Assembly (NCBI GenBank): GCA_038065915.1
Contig: JBBTPZ010000008.1
Coordinates: 1 to 23,926, forward strand
Source: VMGX01 sp038065915
GTDB taxonomy: Bacteria > Patescibacteriota > Minisyncoccia > Phycocordibacterales > 21-14-all-36-13
DNA length: 23,926 bases
Reading direction: 5' to 3'
Shown piece after piece: positions 6,531-14,051 of the stretch. Under the pieces are notes generated by a model. That model searched no databases and was not told the origin of the DNA. It worked only from the letters and a program-made list of their open reading frames with translations. The translations under genes and the position numbers were made by a program. Positions within the stretch are counted from its first letter, which is position 1. Each line of letters starts with the position of its first letter.

Positions 6531-7400
6531 CTATTTAACAAAGTTAAATAGTTTGAGTTTTTCCTCCACAACTTTTTCCATCGCCAGTACAGCACCTTTC
6601 ATTATTTTATATGGGGCAATTTCATCTGGATTTTCCTGCAACGAAATCTGAACAGCGCTTCTATAAGCAAATCTTAATTCTGTATTTATATGTATAACAG
6701 AAACTCCTGCTTTTATTGCTTTTTTAAAATCTTTGTCACTTGTTCCAGAACCGCCATGAAGAACCAAGGGCACTCCTGCTTCTTTTCTTATCTCTTTTAT
6801 AAGTTCTATATTTAAAGATGGATCTTTTCCGATTCCCAACATCCCGTGAATATTTCCAACCGCTGGCGCGAATAAATTAATCCTTGTTTGCTTAACAAAT
6901 TTTTTCGCTTCCTCCGGCTTCGTAAGCGAATCTTTATCCAAATTCACTTCTTCTGGTATTTTGTCTAAAATTTTTGATGATGAACCTATAAAACCTAGTT
7001 CCGCCTCAACTAAAATTTCTGGATTAATTTTTTGTGCATATTCAACACATTGTTTTGTTATTCTTATATTTTCTTCCATGCTCAATTTTGCGCCATCAAA
7101 AATTACAGAATCAAAACCAGCATCAACGGCTTCCTTAACCTTTTCAAAAGAATATGTGTGGTCTGCATTTAAAAAAATTGGATAATCATTTTCCTCTCTT
7201 AAACTTTTTACAAGCACTACAACTTGCTTAACACCAATGAAATCTCTTTCTCCTTCTGATACTCCAATTATTACAGGCAAATTAAGTTTTTTTGCTACAT
7301 TAAAAACCGCGTGCAGTCCTTCAATATTAGAAATATTAAAATGCCCAACGGCAATACCATTTTTTTCTGCTTCTTTTATTGTCTCTTTTAAAGTTTTCAT
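6531..7400 (-). CDS. fba: class II fructose-bisphosphate aldolase family protein
   Basis: The 289-aa TIM barrel has class II features: GHFNISN (19-25), NADHTY with D80 (catalytic acid/base) and zinc ligand H81, VEAELG (131-136), GNIHG with H185, and VLHGGSGT with H215, plus the phosphate-binding HINTELR near 237-243. It would cleave fructose 1,6-bisphosphate to DHAP and glyceraldehyde 3-phosphate. Tagatose-bisphosphate aldolases (GatY/KbaY) look alike, so substrate identity is inferred from the pathway context. The start codon lies exactly at the end of an inverted-repeat element (7401-7527), and a duplicate of the first five bases sits on its far side. Confidence 0.88.
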   Translation of the reverse strand: MKTLKETIKEAEKNGIAVGHFNISNIEGLHAVFNVAKKLNLPVIIGVSEGERDFIGVKQVVVLVKSLREENDYPIFLNADHTYSFEKVKEAVDAGFDSVIFDGAKLSMEENIRITKQCVEYAQKINPEILVEAELGFIGSSSKILDKIPEEVNLDKDSLTKPEEAKKFVKQTRINLFAPAVGNIHGMLGIGKDPSLNIELIKEIRKEAGVPLVLHGGSGTSDKDFKKAIKAGVSVIHINTELRFAYRSAVQISLQENPDEIAPYKIMKGAVLAMEKVVEEKLKLFNFVK

Positions 7401-7527
7401 CCTGTAGTGAAAAATGGCATTGCTCTAAAGAGCGCGGCTATTTTTGTTATTAATGTTGATAAAATTTTTGTTTTTAACATACTTCGTTTTTTAGTTTTTT
7501 CCCGTAATGCCATTTTCTACTACGGGA
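7401..7527 (-). mobile_element. MITE-like element, copy 1 (127 bp), at the fba start codon
   Basis: The terminal inverted repeats are CCTGTAGTGAAAAATGGCAT at 7401 and, reverse-complemented at the other end, CCCGTAGTAGAAAATGGCAT. It is flanked on both sides by TTCAT (7396-7400 and 7528-7532), a target duplication that contains the fba ATG. An internal hairpin GCTCT-AAAG-AGC follows the left end. A small open frame from the upstream ATG would encode MNPVVENGITGKN. No transposase is encoded, so it is non-autonomous. Confidence 0.85.
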
Positions 7528-7539
7528 TTCATTATTAAT

Positions 7540-7548
7540 ATTGTATCA
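7540..7548 (-). promoter_or_regulatory. probable original promoter of fba, beyond the element
   Basis: TGA-TACAAT on the minus strand (core 7540-7545) ends 7 nt before the upstream copy of ATGAA (7528-7532). This is the same spacing seen at leaderless starts elsewhere, which suggests the element inserted at a leaderless start codon. Confidence 0.5.
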
Positions 7549-7588
7549 CATGATTTCCACCAACTTTGTAATTAATGTGCAAAATTCA

Positions 7589-7597
7589 TGTTAATAT
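7589..7597 (+). promoter_or_regulatory. -10 box of the PfkB kinase gene
   Basis: TGT-TAATAT (core 7592-7597) lies 6 nt before the ATG at 7604. No ribosome binding site is visible, so the mRNA is predicted to be leaderless. Confidence 0.5.
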
Positions 7598-7603
7598 TTA
7601 AGT

Positions 7604-8611
7604 ATGAGATTTTTTAAACCAAAACAATTTGATTTTGTTGGAATTGGAGATATAACAAATGATGCATTTATACGTGTCAAAGAAGCGGATGTTTTATGCG
7701 ATGTGAATAATAAAAAATGTAAAATTTGTTTAAATTTCGCGGATAAAATTGCATATGAACATGTAACTATTGTAAAAGGTGTCGGTAATGCATCTAATGC
7801 TTCCGTGTGCGCGCATAGATTAGGATTAAGTGCTTCTCTTGTTGCAAATGTTGGTGATGACGAAAACGGAATAGCTTGCGTAGAGACATTAAAAAAAGAG
7901 GGGGTTGATACTGAGTTTATAGAAATACAAAAAGGCAAAGAAACAAATTATAATTATTTAATTTTATATGAGGAAGAAAGAACGATACTTTCTAAACACA
8001 GAGAGTACGATTATAAATTACCTGACATCGGCTCACCAAAATTTGTTTATTTTAGTTCGTTAGGAGAAAACACAATTGATTATCATAATGAAGTTGCAAA
8101 TTATATTGAGAAACATTCAGAAATAAATTTTGTATTTCAACCTGGAACATTCCAAATAAAACTCGGTTATGAACCACTAAAAAAAATATATCAATTGAGT
8201 AAATTATTTTTCTGCAACAAAATGGAAGCGAAAAGAATTTTAGAAACTGATGTAGATGACACAATTGAATTACTTAAAAAAATGCACGACCTTGGACCAA
8301 AAATTGTTGTTATAACAGACGCAACAAACGGCGCATACATATACGACGGAAATGATGTATGGAAAATTCCAATGTATCCAGACCCAAAACCACCAGTTGA
8401 TAGAACCGGCGCAGGTGATGCGTTTTCAGCAACATTTACTTCAGCTATTGCGCTTGGAAAAACAATCCAAGAGGCATTAATGTGGGGGCCAATAAATTCA
8501 ATGTCCGTTGTTCAATATGTCGGGGCGCGAAGAGGACTTCTAACTCGCGAAGCATTAGAAAAATATCTTGCCGAAGCACCGTTGTTCTATAAACCGGAAA
8601 GATTTCTGTAA
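7604..8611 (+). CDS. PfkB/ribokinase-family sugar kinase
   Basis: The 335-aa protein has the ribokinase fold: an N-terminal GIGDITNDAFI strand-loop, KGVGNASNASVCAHRLG (58-74; the family's first signature), and the second signature DRTGAGDAF (266-274) with the anion hole GAG and catalytic base D272. It phosphorylates a sugar or nucleoside with ATP. An unusual insert near residues 31-50 carries C32, C39 and C42, which could bind a metal. It is divergent from fba; in a genome lacking classical phosphofructokinase it might phosphorylate fructose 6-phosphate, but ribokinase or nucleoside kinase activity is equally possible. It has its own promoter and terminator. Confidence 0.9.
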   Translation: MRFFKPKQFDFVGIGDITNDAFIRVKEADVLCDVNNKKCKICLNFADKIAYEHVTIVKGVGNASNASVCAHRLGLSASLVANVGDDENGIACVETLKKEGVDTEFIEIQKGKETNYNYLILYEEERTILSKHREYDYKLPDIGSPKFVYFSSLGENTIDYHNEVANYIEKHSEINFVFQPGTFQIKLGYEPLKKIYQLSKLFFCNKMEAKRILETDVDDTIELLKKMHDLGPKIVVITDATNGAYIYDGNDVWKIPMYPDPKPPVDRTGAGDAFSATFTSAIALGKTIQEALMWGPINSMSVVQYVGARRGLLTREALEKYLAEAPLFYKPERFL

Positions 8612-8614
8612 CCA

Positions 8615-8648
8615 CAAAAACACGGCTTAACAAAGCCGTGTTTTTTAA
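8615..8648 (+). terminator. intrinsic terminator of the PfkB gene
   Basis: ACACGGCTT (8620-8628), loop AACA, AAGCCGTGT (8633-8641), then TTTTT. It begins 4 nt after the stop codon. Confidence 0.9.
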
Positions 8649-8673
8649 TATAAAAAAGAAAGTTTAAAAACCC

Positions 8674-8702
8674 TTGACTTTTATTTTAATATATGATATT
8701 AT
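8674..8702 (+). promoter_or_regulatory. strong promoter of the 8709-8854 RNA
   Basis: TTGACT (8674-8679), a 17-nt spacer and TATTAT (8697-8702). It lies in a region with no plus-strand coding sequence, between the PfkB terminator and the RNA's own stems. Confidence 0.75.
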
Positions 8703-8708
8703 TATACC

Positions 8709-8854
8709 AGACACTTAGATTACAGCACCAGCCAACTTGCGGAGTGAGAAATACTCACACCCACCAAAAAAACGGCTGTAATCTAAAAAAATAAATTCCC
8801 ACATAAAAGCCTCGTTGCAAACTTCCAATCATCTGCAACGGGGCTATCTTTTTT
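8709..8854 (+). ncRNA. unidentified structured small RNA, about 146 nt
   Basis: Downstream of a near-consensus promoter the transcript forms two domains. The first is closed by a perfect 12-bp stem (TTAGATTACAGC at 8715-8726 with 8775-8786). It encloses two purine/pyrimidine-rich single strands and a GTGAG-AAATA-CTCAC hairpin (8744-8758). The second is a terminator: a 12-bp stem with one G-U (8808-8819 / 8834-8845), followed by TTTTTT at 8849-8854. There is no ATG inside. A stem with a large internal loop is reminiscent of 6S RNA, but it is shorter and I cannot assign it; it is not recognisable as SRP RNA, tmRNA or RNase P RNA. It runs convergent to the transketolase gene. Confidence 0.72.
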
Positions 8855-8875
8855 ATAAACAAAAAATATTGCTTG

Positions 8876-8943
8876 CCCCGTAAAATCTTTACCCCATAAA
8901 ATTTGAAAACTATTTCACTGTGGTGTGGGATATTTTACTGGGG
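8876..8943. repeat. imperfect inverted repeat CCCCGTAAAAT...ATTTTACTGGGG
   Basis: The ends 8876-8886 and 8932-8943 pair with one bulge. The interior repeats the theme (ACCCCATAAAATTT). Fragments of the interior, CACTGTGG then ATATTTT and GGGGTG, recur near 14278-14338, so this is probably a dispersed repeat. Confidence 0.5.
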
Positions 8944-8948
8944 TGTAT

Positions 8949-8973
8949 CAAAAACCTTTTAATAAGGTTTTTG
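8949..8973. terminator. hairpin overlapping the transketolase stop
   Basis: CAAAAACCTT (8949-8958) pairs with AAGGTTTTTG (8964-8973). The TAA stop of the minus-strand gene falls at the end of the arm. T runs within the arms make it a possible two-way terminator between convergent transcripts. Confidence 0.55.
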
Positions 8974-9960
8974 ATTTCTTTTAATTATTTTTAAAACTGC
9001 TTTTTTTATTGATTCTACATCTAATCCATAATGTTTAATTAATTCAGCTGGTGTTCCTGATTGTCCAAATTTATTATCTACTCCAACAAATTCAATCGGC
9101 ACAGGATATGTTTTTGCCAAAAATTCTGCGACCGCAGAACCCATGCCGCCAGCAATCTGATGGTCTTCAACTGTAACAATCGCGCCTGTTCTTTTTGCAA
9201 CACCTAAAATTAATTCTTCATCCATTGGTTTAATCGTATGATTATTCACAACCAAAATTTGTATTCCTTCTTTTTCTAATTCTTTTGCGCAAAGCAATGC
9301 ATTATGAACAAGATATCCAATTGCAATTATCGTTACAACGGGATTACTTGAGTCCCACAAAATTTCCGCCTTTCCAATTTTAAACGGCGAGTCATTAGTA
9401 GTAATAACCGGTACCTTACTTCTATCAAAACGCATATAAACAGGTTTGTTGTGTTCAACAATTTCATGAACAGTTTTTTTTGCTTCTTCATAATCACACG
9501 GAACAATCACAGTAACATTCGGTAAAACTCTCATAAGCGCAATATCTTCAAGCGATTGATGTGTCGCTCCGTCTTCGCCAACAGCAATACCGGCGTGTGA
9601 ACCAATCATTTTCACAGGAACATTATTTAATGCAATCGTAGTTCTTATTTGTTCCCAATTTCTTCCAGGACTAAATACGGCAAACGATGTCATAAAAGGA
9701 ATCTTGCCATAATAAGCAAAACCGGAAGCAACCGTTGCTAAATTTTGTTCAGCAACACCAACTTCAAAATATCTTTCAGGAAATCTTTCTTTAAATTGAG
9801 TTAATCTTATTGAATCAGACAAATCACCGGACAAAGCTACAACTTTTCTATTTTTCTCTCCCGCAAAAAGAAGTCCCTGCCCAAAACCATCACGAATATA
9901 TTTTTTTTCTACATCCGCGTCAAAAAGTTTGGGATTTAAATGTTTGGTTCTGTTTAACAT
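8959..9960 (-). CDS. transketolase, C-terminal (pyrimidine-binding) subunit
   Basis: Split transketolases have a separate subunit for the pyrimidine-binding and C-terminal domains; this is that half. FEVGVAEQN (66-73) carries the conserved Glu (E71) that activates thiamine diphosphate. GSHAGIAVGEDGATHQSLEDIALMR and the C-terminal VEDHQIAGGMGSAVAE block are typical. The open frame extends to a TTG at 9966, but the ATG at 9960 (MLNRTKHLNP) is the more likely start, giving 333 aa. It works with the subunit at 10213-11046, from which it is separated by an inverted-repeat insertion of about 140 bp; in many genomes the two genes are adjacent. Confidence 0.93.
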   Translation of the reverse strand: MLNRTKHLNPKLFDADVEKKYIRDGFGQGLLFAGEKNRKVVALSGDLSDSIRLTQFKERFPERYFEVGVAEQNLATVASGFAYYGKIPFMTSFAVFSPGRNWEQIRTTIALNNVPVKMIGSHAGIAVGEDGATHQSLEDIALMRVLPNVTVIVPCDYEEAKKTVHEIVEHNKPVYMRFDRSKVPVITTNDSPFKIGKAEILWDSSNPVVTIIAIGYLVHNALLCAKELEKEGIQILVVNNHTIKPMDEELILGVAKRTGAIVTVEDHQIAGGMGSAVAEFLAKTYPVPIEFVGVDNKFGQSGTPAELIKHYGLDVESIKKAVLKIIKRNQKPY

Positions 9961-10018
9961 ATTCAAAATGATTTCACTTGTTTTTGTCTATTAATTTTTT
10001 ATCAAAATCGCAAAAATG

Positions 10019-10159
10019 AAAAATGTAAATCTCAAAGTGAAAAATAACAATGTAAAATGTTAAAATCTTTGAGCAAATTTTCTTTCAGAAAATTTGTAGT
10101 CGATTGTTTGTTCGCCTACGGCGAACTCCATAACTTTACACTTTGATTTTTACATTTTT
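10019..10159. repeat. inverted-repeat element (about 141 bp) between the transketolase halves
   Basis: Left end 10019-10039 (AAAAATGTAAATCTCAAAGT...) and right end 10139-10159 are 21-bp inverted repeats with two mismatches. Inside lie a CAAATTTTC-TTTCA-GAAAATTTG hairpin and a TTCGCC-TAC-GGCGAA hairpin. It has no coding capacity. It looks like a MITE or folded-DNA repeat unrelated to the ATG-associated family. Confidence 0.6.
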
Positions 10160-10212
10160 AATTCTCATTACCACAATATTTTAATATTTATAAAAAACAA
10201 TAAAATCTAATT

Positions 10213-11046
10213 TCAATCCAAATTCAATTCTAACAGAAACCTCTCACCCTGCTCTTTATTCGGGGCAATTCCATGCCATTTGTAATCATTTTCAATTTCT
10301 TTTATTCCCTTTCCGGGAATTGTGTGCGCAATAATTACCGTTGGCTTGCCATGAGAAATTTTTGCCATTTCAATTGCTTCAATAAATTTTACAAAATCAT
10401 GTCCGTCAACTTCAACAACATTCCAATTAAATGCTTCGTATTTATTTCTTAATGATTCCAACGGCATTACATTTTCTGTCCTACCAGTAATTTGAATATT
10501 ATTTCTATCTATAATTCCCGTCAAATTATCTATCTTATATTTTCCAGCAAACATTACTGATTCCCAAAGATTTCCTTCTTGATGTTCTCCGTCCGACATT
10601 ATGCAGTATGTATAAAAATTTTTCCCGTCCATTTTCGCTCCAAGCGCAATACCGGAGGCCTGTCCTAAACCACAACCAAGGGGGCCAGATGTCGTTTCCA
10701 TTGACGGTAAAAATTTTCTATCCGGATGACCCTGAAAAACTGTTCCAAATTTTCGCAATCCATTTTCTAATTCTTCAACAGAAAAATATCCGGCATGCGC
10801 CATTGCAGAATATCTTGCAGGAACAATGTGCCCATTTGATAAAATTAACCTGTCTCTTTCAGGCCAAAGTGGTTCTTCTGGATTATGTTTTAATATATGA
10901 AAATAAAATGCAGTAAATATATCGGCCATTCCTAGGGAACCTCCGGTATGGCCAGATTCGGCAGAAACAAGAGATTTTATAATTGTTCTGCGAACTTCTT
11001 TCGCTGTTTTTTTTAATTCAATTATTTTTTCTTTACTTAATTCCAT
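10213..11046 (-). CDS. transketolase, N-terminal (diphosphate-binding) subunit
   Basis: The 277-aa subunit binds the diphosphate of thiamine diphosphate. Visible motifs are SGHTGGSLGMADI (31-43), SNGHIVPARYS (70-80), TTSGPLGCGLGQASGIALG (118-136) and the SDGEHQEGNLWE motif (151-162) ending around N183 (DRNN), the GDG-N site with S replacing the first Gly. Together with the C-terminal subunit it transfers two-carbon units between ketose and aldose phosphates in the non-oxidative pentose phosphate pathway. It lies 41 nt after rpe in the same direction. Confidence 0.94.
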   Translation of the reverse strand: MELSKEKIIELKKTAKEVRRTIIKSLVSAESGHTGGSLGMADIFTAFYFHILKHNPEEPLWPERDRLILSNGHIVPARYSAMAHAGYFSVEELENGLRKFGTVFQGHPDRKFLPSMETTSGPLGCGLGQASGIALGAKMDGKNFYTYCIMSDGEHQEGNLWESVMFAGKYKIDNLTGIIDRNNIQITGRTENVMPLESLRNKYEAFNWNVVEVDGHDFVKFIEAIEMAKISHGKPTVIIAHTIPGKGIKEIENDYKWHGIAPNKEQGERFLLELNLD

Positions 11047-11087
11047 AATTTTTTAGTAACTCAATTACTAAACATTAAACAAAGCAA

Positions 11088-11768
11088 CTAAACAAGAGAG
11101 AGATTTTTTAACTCGTCTATTTTTTCTTTAATATTGTCCGAATTTAAAATTGTTGACCCAGAAACAAGCTTCGTTGCACCGGCTTTAACAAGAAGTTGGA
11201 TGGTTTCTTCATTAACTCCTATGTCTATCGCTATTGGTATTTGGGAATTTTTATTTTTTAAATCTTCTATTTTTTTGTATACTCTTTCGTCCAATTCAAC
11301 TCCATGATGCCCAATTTTATCATTACCCATAAACTGAACAAAATTTATTTTTTCTATTAGTGAATATATTTTTTCATTTGGAGTACTCGGGTTTAAAGAA
11401 ATCCCAACTGCAATATTAGAACTTTTTATTTTTTGTATTATTTTTTCTATTTCATTTGTACTTTCAATATGAATAATTAATGCGCTCGCCCCTATATTTA
11501 TCCATTTATCAATTGTTTTTTCTGGATTTTGTATCATTAAATCCATTTCAAAATTTAAATCTTTCCAAAACGGTATTCCTTCTTCTTGATTAACTATTTT
11601 TTCAAAATAAATGTCACCCTCATTAAATGGCCATGTCTTTGTTGGCGCAAAAAGTCCATCTGTAATATCAATCTGAACTAATGGGACAAAATCCTTCACA
11701 CGATTTAATTCTGCCTTGAGATGTTCAAAGTTCTCTGAAATTATTGCTGGAATTATTTGAGGTTCCAT
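11088..11768 (-). CDS. rpe: divergent ribulose-phosphate 3-epimerase
   Basis: The 226-aa TIM barrel matches Rpe in order: IIPAIISENFEHL, VQIDITDG, EMDLMIQNP, IHIES, SLNPSTP, IDIGVN and ATKLVSGSTI. Rpe uses a divalent metal held by two His and two Asp. Here D34 and D182 are kept, but the His positions read Q32 (VQID for the usual VHFD) and D76 (MDLM for VHLM), and the MSVNPGFGGQ loop is replaced by FMGNDKIGHHGVEL. It may still interconvert ribulose 5-phosphate and xylulose 5-phosphate with a different metal site, or act on another sugar phosphate. The position before the transketolase genes supports the pathway role. Confidence 0.82.
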   Translation of the reverse strand: MEPQIIPAIISENFEHLKAELNRVKDFVPLVQIDITDGLFAPTKTWPFNEGDIYFEKIVNQEEGIPFWKDLNFEMDLMIQNPEKTIDKWINIGASALIIHIESTNEIEKIIQKIKSSNIAVGISLNPSTPNEKIYSLIEKINFVQFMGNDKIGHHGVELDERVYKKIEDLKNKNSQIPIAIDIGVNEETIQLLVKAGATKLVSGSTILNSDNIKEKIDELKNLSLV

Positions 11769-11930
11769 CCTGTAGTGAAAAATGGCATTGCTCTAAAAGA
11801 GCACGGCTATTTTTGTTGTTAATTTTGATAAAGTTTTACTTGTCCCGTAGCGAGCTTTGCTCTGCTACTGGGATTTCTTATTTTTCTCATTTTTTAATAT
11901 TTTATATTTATGCCATTTTCTACTACGGGA
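11769..11930 (-). mobile_element. MITE-like element, copy 2 (162 bp), at the rpe start codon
   Basis: It has the same ends as copy 1, with flanking duplications TCCAT on both sides (11764-11768 and 11931-11935) instead of TTCAT, matching the rpe ATGGA start. The longer interior contains an extra CCCGTAGCGAGC...GCTCTGCTACTGGG hairpin (11844-11872). An upstream small open frame would read MDPVVENGINIKY. Confidence 0.85.
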
Positions 11931-11971
11931 TCCATTTTTTATAAAATTAGAATTTAGATTTTTAATCTCCC

Positions 11972-11996
11972 CACTTGGAAGCTCAGCTTCCAAGTG
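11972..11996. repeat. palindrome CACTTGGAAGC-TCA-GCTTCCAAGTG
   Basis: A perfect 11-bp stem with a 3-nt loop; the loop is the TGA stop of the DedA-RpiB gene. The outer ACTTGGA/TCCAAGT is shared in part with the palindrome at 20370-20390. There is no T tract, so it is a 3'-end repeat more than a standard terminator. Confidence 0.8.
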
Positions 11997-13116
11997 AATC
12001 TATTTCTTTTATTCTGCGAATATGTCTTTCTTCTTTAGAAAATGGTGTGTTCAACCAGAGTTTTACAACTACTTTTGCTTCTTCTTCTGTAATAAACCCC
12101 GCTCCGAGAGATAAAATATTCGCATCATTATGTTCGCGTGATAATTTTATCACTTCAGTATTTCCGCCATAATAGACAGCAGTTCTGACATTTTTAAATC
12201 TATCCGATATCATTGCTTCTCCTTGTCCAGAACCGCCTAAAACTATTCCTTTTGAATTGTCTGGGTCATTAGAAATTTCTTTTGCAACAAGAGAAATAAA
12301 ATCAGTATAATCATCGGCCTCATCATAAACATACGCACCTTTATCAATTATTTCATACCCAAGATTTTTGAGAAATTTTACTAATTTCTCTTTAAGTTCA
12401 AACCCGGCGTGGTCTGTCCCTATATATATTTTCATTTTGTTTAATTTTTGTTTTTTATTAAGACCGCTATTTCCATTGCCGATAAAATTTTTATACCATG
12501 ACATCGTCTTTATGTGTTTATGCACATATCTGCGATACAACAAAAATAGCACGATGGTAAGAACAATAACAAAAGCGAGCATATCAAAAAAATATTTTGA
12601 ATTTTTTATTGCATCGCCAAAATAATATCCAAGCGCAATAACTATACCTACCCATATTGCCTGTCCCAAAAATATTCCAAAAATAGATTTTTTATAACTT
12701 GCTCCGAGAGCTCCTCCAGCTATCAAAACAGCTTCTGGAACACCTGGAATAGGAATTAATTTTGTAATAAGAAGTGTTCTTATTATGCGTTCTTTAAATA
12801 AAGACGCCCATTCTCCTTTGCCAAATTCATCTCTCTCATTTATTTTTTTAATAACTTTTCTGTAAAAAGGAAATTTTTCAAGAAAAGAAAAACCTGATTT
12901 TGCAAAGAAAAAAATAATCGAATCAGTTATCACTCTTACAAAAACACTTATGCCAAAAACAATGAAGGGATTAAACACGCCGAGAGCCGAAAGCATCCCG
13001 GCAAAAAAACCAATGTATGTGCTATCAACTAAGGAGATTATTATAAGAATTGGATAACCATAACTAATAAGCCATTCAAAAACATCCTTTCCTAAAATTA
13101 CTTCTTGACCTAACAT
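11983..13116 (-). CDS. DedA-family membrane domain fused to ribose-5-phosphate isomerase B
   Basis: One uninterrupted 377-aa frame encodes two domains. Residues 1-205 are a DedA/VTT-type membrane protein with about four to five hydrophobic segments and the ITKLIPIPGVPEAVLIAGGALG core. Residues 228-377 are a complete RpiB (MKIYIGTDHAGFELKEKL; GGSGQGE 294-300; REHNDANILSLG). The active site is the actinobacterial type, with E300 as base and Ser in place of the E. coli Cys. RpiB interconverts ribose 5-phosphate and ribulose 5-phosphate. An ATG at 12435 could allow a separate soluble RpiB. It starts 5 nt after the slipin stop, and GGAG inside the slipin 3' end may serve as its ribosome binding site. 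Confidence 0.88.
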   Translation of the reverse strand: MLGQEVILGKDVFEWLISYGYPILIIISLVDSTYIGFFAGMLSALGVFNPFIVFGISVFVRVITDSIIFFFAKSGFSFLEKFPFYRKVIKKINERDEFGKGEWASLFKERIIRTLLITKLIPIPGVPEAVLIAGGALGASYKKSIFGIFLGQAIWVGIVIALGYYFGDAIKNSKYFFDMLAFVIVLTIVLFLLYRRYVHKHIKTMSWYKNFIGNGNSGLNKKQKLNKMKIYIGTDHAGFELKEKLVKFLKNLGYEIIDKGAYVYDEADDYTDFISLVAKEISNDPDNSKGIVLGGSGQGEAMISDRFKNVRTAVYYGGNTEVIKLSREHNDANILSLGAGFITEEEAKVVVKLWLNTPFSKEERHIRRIKEIDSLGS

Positions 13117-13121
13117 ATTTT

Positions 13122-13895
13122 TTATTTCTTTTCTCCTGCCTGCACAGGAATAACTTCGGTTTTACCAAATTTTTCAAATGCTCTAAGTATTTCTAATGGA
13201 ACGGCAAACACGACTGTATTTGACTGGTCAGAACTTATATCATTTATTGATTGTAAAGTTCTCAAGTGTAATGCTCCCGTCGCTCCAGAAAGTATGTTTG
13301 CTGCTTTTGCCATATTTTTTGCTGACATAACCTCTCCTTCAGCTTTTATAATAACAGCACGTCTTTCTCTCTCTGCTTCGGCTTGTTTTCCTATTATTCT
13401 CTCCATGTCCGGTGGTAAAACAACATCTTTCAATTCAACATCATTCACTCTTATGCCCCATGCATCGCTTGCCTTACTAACAATACTTTTTATTTTTTCA
13501 GAAACTTTTTCTCGTTGGCCGAGAAGTTCATCCAGCTCCACTTCACCAACAACATTTCGCATTGTCGTCTGTGCTAGTTGAGATACCGCATGAAAAAAAT
13601 TTTCAACTTCTAAAATAGCTTTTGATACATCTGAAACTTTGTAATAAATAACCGCAGTAACCCCAACTGGAATGTTATCTTTTGTTATTGCTTTTTGTTC
13701 CGGCACATCAACGGCTTTAACTCGCACATCAACTATTTTTATTTTTTGAAATATAGGAACAACCAATCTCCAACCCGGCTGTTTAATACCTGTATATTTA
13801 CCAAGTTTAAACATAACCCCCCTTTCATATTGGTTAACCTGTTTTATAAACAAAAACAGAAGCACTATGATTATTAAAATAAAGAAATAAAACAT
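13122..13895 (-). CDS. SPFH/stomatin-like protein (slipin)
   Basis: The 257-aa protein has an N-terminal hydrophobic anchor (about 2-18). The SPFH domain follows (about 20-180: YERGVMFKLGKY, PGWRLVVPIFQKI, VDVRVKAVDVPEQKAITKDN, VSQLAQTTMRNVVGEVELDELL, WGIRVNDVELKDVVLPPDM), then a helical AEAERERRAVIIKAEGE segment and a short tail. Slipins form membrane-bound oligomers and organise membrane domains; many are paired with an NfeD protease partner, which is not present here. Its operon partner is the DedA-RpiB fusion. Confidence 0.94.
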   Translation of the reverse strand: MFYFFILIIIVLLFLFIKQVNQYERGVMFKLGKYTGIKQPGWRLVVPIFQKIKIVDVRVKAVDVPEQKAITKDNIPVGVTAVIYYKVSDVSKAILEVENFFHAVSQLAQTTMRNVVGEVELDELLGQREKVSEKIKSIVSKASDAWGIRVNDVELKDVVLPPDMERIIGKQAEAERERRAVIIKAEGEVMSAKNMAKAANILSGATGALHLRTLQSINDISSDQSNTVVFAVPLEILRAFEKFGKTEVIPVQAGEKK

Positions 13896-13903
13896 AAATT
13901 AAA

Positions 13904-13909
13904 ATTATA
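13904..13909 (-). promoter_or_regulatory. -10 box of the slipin gene
   Basis: A perfect TATAAT on the minus strand lies 8 nt before the ATG; no Shine-Dalgarno sequence. A second TGTTATAAT occurs about 20 nt further upstream. Confidence 0.6.
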
Positions 13910-14051
13910 TTATTTAATAACATAATTATAACATGAAAAAGCATTTGTAAACCAAGAGTTCCAAAGACAAGAAAGCGCCTGATTATTTTAAAAAAATAAG
14001 GTTTGCATTGGTATATTCTCTTATTTTCTTAAGAGTATATTAAATAAAGTT

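Noticed and set aside
12435..13116. Two separate genes, dedA and rpiB
   Set aside because: No stop codon separates them in the given sequence; kept as a fusion, with the internal ATG noted as an alternative start.
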